Part shown: one piece after another, positions 58,609-64,000 of the stretch | How the letters are laid out: each line of letters starts with the position of its first letter | Position numbering within the stretch: the stretch's first letter is position 1 | NCBI RefSeq assembly: GCF_902713425.1 | Contig: NC_081223.1 | Coordinates: forward strand, 175,001 to 239,000 | DNA: 64,000 nucleotides | From: Acipenser ruthenus | Taxonomy: Eukaryota; Chordata; Actinopteri; Acipenseriformes; Acipenseridae | Reading direction: 5' to 3' | The notes under the pieces: model-generated | Told to the model about the DNA's origin: nothing | What the model saw: only the letters and a program-made list of their open reading frames with translations | Database searches by the model: none | Position numbers and translations under genes: made by a program

Positions 58609-59261
58609 TTGACAAGGCAAGTGTTTCGAGGTAGCATTCTTTTTGGCAATCCAGTAAACCTGTAATGAGAAACGTTCAACAGCTCGGCAACACCATAATA
58701 GAATCCGATGCCTTTACAAATGCGTTTCGAAACTGTTGTTTTCTCCCAAATGCGGTTCTCAACAAATGTTTTTTTTTTTTTTTTTGTATTCCTTCCAGAG
58801 TAAGTCCAAAAGGCAAACACTGGAACTGGCTGCCTGAAAGTGCAGCGCTTGAACTGCCTCAACAAACGCTGAGCTCTAAAACGTGTACATTGAAAGTCGT
58901 TGTTAATTCTTAAAGGTCTGTTAAGCTTAAAGGTACCAATCATTACTTGCTGTACTTTAAATTTCTTCAAAACTAGTATTTCTATAGCTATGTTCTCTAT
59001 CTCATGCAAGGAAGTGTTAATATAACTTTATTACCCAACTGTGTCAATGAAGACTGGTCAACAGTAATTTCGGATTCACTTTAATTTATTGTGCTGTATC
59101 AAATGAAACATAAAAATGAATTGCAATACAATAAATCTCTGTTTGATCGCTATACAATCAATATGTTGTATAGGCTAAATTGTATAAATAAATGTCCGGA
59201 AACAGTCAAATTCAAACACGTTAAAAAATGAAATAGTGCAGAATAAAAACAAAGGCGTCTT
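58609..59261. other. V-unit spacer, no gene
   Basis: Same as 54497-55142. No gene seen. Confidence 0.5.
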
Positions 59262-59333
59262 TGACCTCGACGTGATTTGAACACGCAACCTTCTGATCTG
59301 GAGTCAGACGCGCTACCGTTGCGCCACGAAGTC
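59262..59333 (-). tRNA. tRNA-Trp-CCA: tRNA-Trp(CCA)
   Basis: Complete, same as at 5343. Confidence 0.92.
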
Positions 59334-61502
59334 CTGGAGTAATGCCAGCTTATTATGCAATGCTAGAGTGTACAGCAAGCATGCCAAACATGGTAATGCC
59401 GACGCTGATACTTGGAAAACACTCGGTATCACCAGGGTCATGGGAAACAGCCGACTCAATACGTGTTCGTAGCCAGCAGGGCTATTAAGTTGTCGGAAGT
59501 GTGTTTGATTCTCAGCTTTAAAAGTAAAGAAAACATAAAACAATGCGATTTGCTTTTATAAATTTCATTATTTGAAACGTGGGCATAAACACAGTTGTAC
59601 TGGCTGGGAATCGTCTCTGGTCAATTACTTGGAAAGCAGCTATGCTGACCAATATATCACCAATAGGGAAAAGCTGGCAGTACTGAGTGACACAGAAGAC
59701 GGATTCTCTCAGCGCGTCTCCTCTGAATGCGCACTGGCACAAAGGGGCTTTTCTCATCTAATGTTTGCACTGTGTTTTTTGCTGTGTTGATTGTTATTTG
59801 TCTATTTTGTTTGGTGCACGGGTGAAACGGAGTTCGTAATTAAAGTATTTTTTGTTTTGTTTATCACAAGCACGGTGCACACGGACCTCAGGTCCCGCCC
59901 CAAACAATTGCAGGTACCTGTACACACCTGGAATTAGAAGGGCTTTGAGGAATAAAAAGGGTGAGGAACTAAGAGACTGGGAGCATGGAACGAGGAGATA
60001 CAGGAATAGGAAAGAGAGAGAAGCCGAGGGAAGTAAACGAAAATAAAGAGGACGAGATTAGACAGCGAGTGGTTGGGTTTTTTTGTGCACGGACAGTGTT
60101 AGTTTCGTTTTGTTATTTTTTTTCGTGGACTCACTCTGGGAGGACTGCGGAACTCGGTGATTGAAGACATTTGAAAAGAGGTACTGACAAGAACCTTTGC
60201 GTTCGTGGTTTATGTCAGGATATCAGGATCTCTCCTGAGGCCTTCAGCTGAAGCGCAGCACCCTATGGAGAGGGCTGTCCAAACAGGCGTCTGGACAGGA
60301 GCCCTAAGAGGAGGTCTGGACCAGAGAGTGGATGACGTATGGTTAAGTGAACAAATACACATTAAAATGCATCTAACGCTCAAAAATTAAACAATAATTC
60401 AAATAAACAAACTATGCAAAAAAAGGAAAACCAATCCAATTAAAATTCAAAAATCATAAGTGATAATACTGAATAAAATAATAATCAACACATTCGACAC
60501 CCGTGACATTACCACCACTGCGATCTTGAAAATGTTTGTATTCCACAAAATAATGAACAGTCGTTCATTATTTTGTGTATCAGCCGCCACACAAAGCTGA
60601 GCGCAGTGCGGTATACTGTAATGATGCTCCAGTCAGTCTGCCCGGACTGCACTTGAACCATCTTAAAAAAAACGAAGCCCCTAATAAGCTAATTTGTAAA
60701 AGTTAGTAAAGAGTTGCGCTAATATAACGAAGCTAAATTTGAACTCCTAGCTGGAGCAACGAGAGAGGGCGAGAGGGCGGGGCAGAGAAGGAGGGGGAGA
60801 CGCTGCTAGGCAACCGGCTCGTGAACATTCCACTCAGCTGAGCAGAGACCGTTAGGATTTAAAAATGCGAACGTTCCGAGCGGCGTTAGGCGCTTCGTTA
60901 AATTAACACACCGTTGCTGGCATTTGAATATAACCATATTTTAAATACTCAAATAGGACTGTATTAAAAATACATTATGTTTTTCAAAGTAATATGTTAT
61001 GTGGAATATTAAAACAATCAAACTAAATAACACATGTTTGGACACAAAATATTTTTCTTCCTCATAACGTGTTAGAAAATGTAAACAGCAGTTGGAGAAT
61101 GCCGAAGTCGATCATCCTAGCATGTTAAACGAGGGCATTTCTCCTGTAAGCTGCGTCTAGTAATAGATTGTTTATACTGTTCTCAATGGTTCGCATCCCA
61201 GCCTGAGACCACGATCCAGTGGTAGACGATGTTTTTCAAGTAATATGTTATTTGGAATATTAAAACAATCAAGTTAAATAACATGTTTGGACACAAAATA
61301 TTTTCAGTGAGGTTAACAAGTAGTCTGTTTACAACAAAAATGCAATTTGTGTTAGGAACACTATTTTATTCGGATTTAAAATGGAAATTAAAATGGTATT
61401 GAGTGCTGACAACAGTTTGGTATCAGCTGTTGATTTCCTTAAAACAATCTTTTCTAGTAAAATAAAGAAATGTATTCTATTTAAAAATACGTAAAATTGA
61501 AC
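59334..61502. repeat. P block copy in V unit 2
   Basis: Same layout as 55215-57387, including the extra stretch at about 59610-59770. No convincing gene. The tRNA-Ala-like fossil is at 61093-61144. Confidence 0.65.
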
Positions 61503-61612
61503 TGTCAAAAGTGGGATTTGAACCCACGCCTCCATTCAGAGACCAGAACACAAAATTCTTTGGAAAGACAGAGTCCTTGAATCTGGCGCCTTAGACCACT
61601 CGGCATTCTGAT
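61503..61612 (-). pseudogene. tRNA-Leu(CAA), one-base deletion
   Basis: Same defects as at 53266. Confidence 0.75.
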
Positions 61613-61938
61613 AAGCTGCATTTGTTAATGTAGAAAACCGCATTATTTATTTCAGCACACACTAGGGTTCTCGTATCAAGGCCCGATTGGGTTTACCACA
61701 TACCAACTGTTGCTCCATGAATGATGTTAAGACAATTGTAAAAATAAGAATCGGATTGAAGTCAACCCAAAAAGTTAGATTATTTATTTCAATATCGTTA
61801 TAGCTATAAACGATGCATGCATTGCTACTTGACAATGACCAATAAGTAATTTTGTTGCAATACTGTATACAATGTGAACAGAATCAGACATTGCTCCGTT
61901 GTCTCGAAGAAACATCTTCAATTTGTATTTAAAAAGGA

Positions 61939-62011
61939 CGCCCAACGTGGGGCTCGAACCCACGACCCTGAGATTAAGAGTCTTATGCTCTACCGACTGA
62001 GCTAGCCAGGC
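61939..62011 (-). tRNA. tRNA-Lys-CTT: tRNA-Lys(CTT), weakened
   Basis: As at 21789 but with GCCTGGC in the acceptor and TAAGA in the anticodon stem (one mismatch). It may be decaying. Confidence 0.72.
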
Positions 62012-62324
62012 TGACTGGTGCATGGTACTTTCACTGTAACCAACTGAGCTATTAATTTGTCATCTTATTTGAGAATATACTGAATGACAGAACCAAAGAT
62101 TCCAAATATAATCCACTGAACTCTAGCTTTATTATCATAATGAGGCAGATAGGCTAGCTCCTGCTTCAAGTAATCTTTAATTAACTACCTTTGGTAACTC
62201 TGTAAGGTGGTGTTTGAATTAGCTGAGTTGGTGTGTGATTAGTACCAGGTGAGTGGTTTAATTGAATAGAAGTTGTTTTGCTATCTGATTGGTTTCCACG
62301 CAGTTGTTTTTTATATATTAAGCA

Positions 62325-62514
62325 GCCTATTTTAGCGCCAGCCAGAAGCGCCAGCCAACAGAAGAGCCTCAACAAAAGAGCCGGGAGTCTAGCTGTGGGA
62401 GTCTACAGGGAACCAGAAGTCTGTGGCAAGATAGCCTATTTTAGCGCCAGCCAGAAGCGCCAGCCAACAGAAGAGCCTCAACAAAAGAGCCGGGAGTCTA
62501 GCTGTGGGAGTCCA
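62325..62514 (+). repeat. 109-base tandem repeat in the LINE leader
   Basis: GCCTATTTTAGCGCCAGCCA starts at 62325 and again at 62434, with about 80 bases repeated nearly perfectly. Tandem 5' monomers are known to carry promoter activity in some LINEs. Confidence 0.85.
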
Positions 62515-62642
62515 GCGAGGGGAGGCCTGCACTGAGACGCTGTTCCAATAGATCCAAACCTAACGGGGCTCTAGAAGAAGCTCTCTACTAGTCAGGTCTG
62601 TACCCTCCACCCTACTGCTCCCACTGTGCCTTTTGTTCTGCT

Positions 62643-64000
62643 ATGACTGTCTCTCACATCCCTGTTCTGTTCTCCCGTCCTCGTCCTCTGCCCTCCCTCC
62701 GCTACTGCTCCTCCAACCCCTCTAACCTCATTTCTCTGCCTCTCCCTCCCTCCCGCACACTCTCTGGTGCACTCTGGAACTGTCACTCTTCTGCTAACAA
62801 AGCTGATTTCATCTCTGCCTTTGCCTCCCACCTCTCGCTCGATTTCCTTGCTCTCACTGAAACCTGGCTGTCCCCTGATAACACTGTTACTCCTGCTGCC
62901 CTGTCCTCTCTCTACGTCCTGTCCCATACCCCGCGTCTCACTGGACGGGGAGGTGGGACGGGTCTTCTCCTCTCTCCCTCCTTACTCTTTTTGGTCCCCT
63001 CCGATCTCATCTCACTCTCTGTCAGTACCTTTGAATTTCATGCAGTCCAACTAACCTTTCCCTGTCAACTCCTGCTCATTGTTCTGTACCGCCCCCCTGG
63101 GCCTCTCACTCACTTTCTGGATGAACTCGACTATCTACTCTCCTCCCTCCCCTCCCTGTCTACCCCGACTGTCCTGTTGGGTGACTTCAACATCCATCTC
63201 TCCAACCCCAGCCACTCTGCTGGATTCCTCCCTCTCCTGCACTCCTTCGACTTCTGTCTCTCTCCGTCCCCTCCTACCCACAAAGCTGGCCGTCAACTGG
63301 ACCTCACCTTCTCCAGGGCCTGCTGCCTCTCCACCCTCTCTGTCACCCCCCTGGACCTCTCTGATCACTATTTCATCTCTTTTTCTCTGTCTCTCCCCCC
63401 TCTCCCTGCTCCTCCTACCCCCACTGTCACCTCTCGCCGTAACCTCCGCTCTCTCTCCCCCTCTGTCCTTGCCTCCACTGCTCTCTCTCACCTCCCTCCT
63501 ATCGACTCCTTCTCACAACTCTCCGTAGACTCTGCTACCTCCACCCTTTTCTCCTCACTCACCTCCTCCCTCGACTCCCTCTGTCCCCTCACCTCCCGTC
63601 CTGCTCGCCCCTCCCCTCCCCATCCCTGGCTCTCCTCTGCGCTCCGCTCGGCAAGAATCACACTGCGATCTGCTGAAAAGAAATGGAAGAGAACCAAACT
63701 CCCTGCTGCCCTAGACCTTTACCGCACTCTCCTCTCCTCCTTCTCCTCTACTCTCTCCTCTGCTAAATGTGCTTATTTCCAATCTGTAATCCAAGCCTCC
63801 ACTAACAACCCACGTAAACTATTCTCTACCTTCTCCTCCCTCCTAAACCCTCCCCCCCTCCTCCTCCCTCCTCTATCTCCCCTGATGACTTTGCCTCCTT
63901 CTTCTCTTCTAAAATCTCAGATATCCGCAAACTCTTTAACACCTCTCCCTCCCCCGCACCCCCTCCCGCTCCAACTCCTACACCCACTGCAACCCCTACT
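62643..64000 (+). CDS. LINE ORF: APE-type endonuclease region, partial
   Basis: From a possible start at 62643 (MTVSHIPVLF) the frame is open for about 400 codons. Motifs in order: FLALTETWLSPD (catalytic E), GGTGLLLS, LIVLYRPPGP, LLGDFNIH (catalytic D and N), RQLDLTFSR and LSDHYFISF (catalytic D and H). These are the core of the APE endonuclease that nicks target DNA. The linker before the reverse transcriptase continues as KKWKRTKLPAALDLYRTLLS and YFQSVIQASTNNPRKLF. In the C-rich tract at about 63845-63890 the frame changes by one base; beyond it the expected DDFASFFSSKISDIRKLF is in another frame. The reverse transcriptase lies outside the window. Confidence 0.82.
   Translation, partial: MTVSHIPVLFSRPRPLPSLRYCSSNPSNLISLPLPPSRTLSGALWNCHSSANKADFISAFASHLSLDFLALTETWLSPDNTVTPAALSSLYVLSHTPRLTGRGGGTGLLLSPSLLFLVPSDLISLSVSTFEFHAVQLTFPCQLLLIVLYRPPGPLTHFLDELDYLLSSLPSLSTPTVLLGDFNIHLSNPSHSAGFLPLLHSFDFCLSPSPPTHKAGRQLDLTFSRACCLSTLSVTPLDLSDHYFISFSLSLPPLPAPPTPTVTSRRNLRSLSPSVLASTALSHLPPIDSFSQLSVDSATSTLFSSLTSSLDSLCPLTSRPARPSPPHPWLSSALRSARITLRSAEKKWKRTKLPAALDLYRTLLSSFSSTLSSAKCAYFQSVIQASTNNPRKLFSTFSSLLNPPPLLLPPLSPLMTLPPSSLLKSQISANSLTPLPPPHPLPLQLLHPLQPL

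Larger units (their letters stand above)
56994..61109. repeat. V unit 2 of the second tandem array
   Basis: A full second unit, closely similar to V unit 1, with the standard-length tRNA-Phe. Confidence 0.88.
61110..62143. repeat. V unit 3, truncated by a LINE
   Basis: It begins like units 1 and 2 and carries tRNA-Leu and tRNA-Lys. It stops at TTATCATAATGA, where the LINE begins. Confidence 0.85.
62144..64000 (+). mobile_element. non-LTR retrotransposon (CR1/L2-like LINE), 5' part
   Basis: The element interrupts V unit 3. A leader of about 180 bases (62144-62323) is followed by a 109-base tandem repeat and then a coding region. Its left part is present, so it is not 5'-truncated. The 3' end lies beyond the window. 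The strong CT-richness of the coding strand is unlike the AT-rich surroundings and is known from some fish LINEs. The family call is by protein pattern. Confidence 0.8.

Noticed and set aside
63135-63697. Minus-strand frames in the LINE
   Set aside because: They are the antisense shadow of the CT-rich LINE coding strand, which carries clear endonuclease motifs on the plus strand.

Overview
The window looks like nuclear DNA from a ray-finned fish. The reasons are spliced vertebrate-type genes on the minus strand, fish-type Tc1/mariner transposons, a fish-type CR1/L2-like LINE, a MIR-like SINE, and dense clusters of vertebrate tRNA genes. It is AT-rich with many microsatellites. The species cannot be fixed from sequence alone; a non-teleost such as a sturgeon is only a guess.

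The window is dominated by segmental duplication of tRNA gene clusters. A basic module carries, left to right, a gene-poor 'P block', then tRNA-Leu(CAA), tRNA-Lys(CTT), tRNA-Asn(GTT), tRNA-Phe(GAA), then a 'Q block' with tRNA-Trp(CCA), tRNA-Glu(TTC) and a minus-strand CIDE-N-like gene. At 1-4092 lies P block 1. At 4093-17993 the Q block is a tandem triplication with a 4.09-kb period. Unit 2 is a hybrid of units 3 and 1, the pattern expected from unequal crossing-over. Only unit 3 keeps the 5' half of the gene (to 19504). P block 2 and its tRNAs follow (19505-22572), then a fourth Q block with a second full gene copy (22573-29770), then P block 3. Two young Tc1 elements hit single copies: one in the last exon of the gene (15033-16662) and one in a TA microsatellite (24245-25814).

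From 31.8 to 36.7 kb the modules are rearranged. They include a SINE, tRNA-Trp, tRNA-Ala, a U3 snoRNA-like gene, an intact tRNA-Leu, and shuffled P-block pieces. At 36.7-38.4 kb is unrelated DNA with a 160-bp foldback element. At 38483-44869 is a 22-exon zona pellucida (ZP-domain) egg-coat gene on the minus strand, with a signal peptide, a ZP module and a C-terminal membrane helix. It has one apparent frameshift and a poly(A) signal two bases after the stop. At 46.1-47.7 kb is a CCAAT-rich promoter-like region with possible exons of an unknown transcript.

From 48.0 to 52.87 kb inverted module pieces return with degenerate tRNAs, separated by a Tc1 fragment and other debris. At 52.87-62.14 kb is a second tandem array (period about 4.12 kb, 2.25 units) carrying Leu, Lys, Asn, Phe and Trp tRNAs but no CIDE-N gene. 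It is cut by a LINE (62144 to the window end) with an APE-type endonuclease region.

Biologically this is a tRNA-cluster amplification zone in which a host gene was carried along, broken and hit by transposons, next to an apparently single-copy egg-coat gene. I saw no prokaryotic-type system, CRISPR array or recognisable viral fossil.
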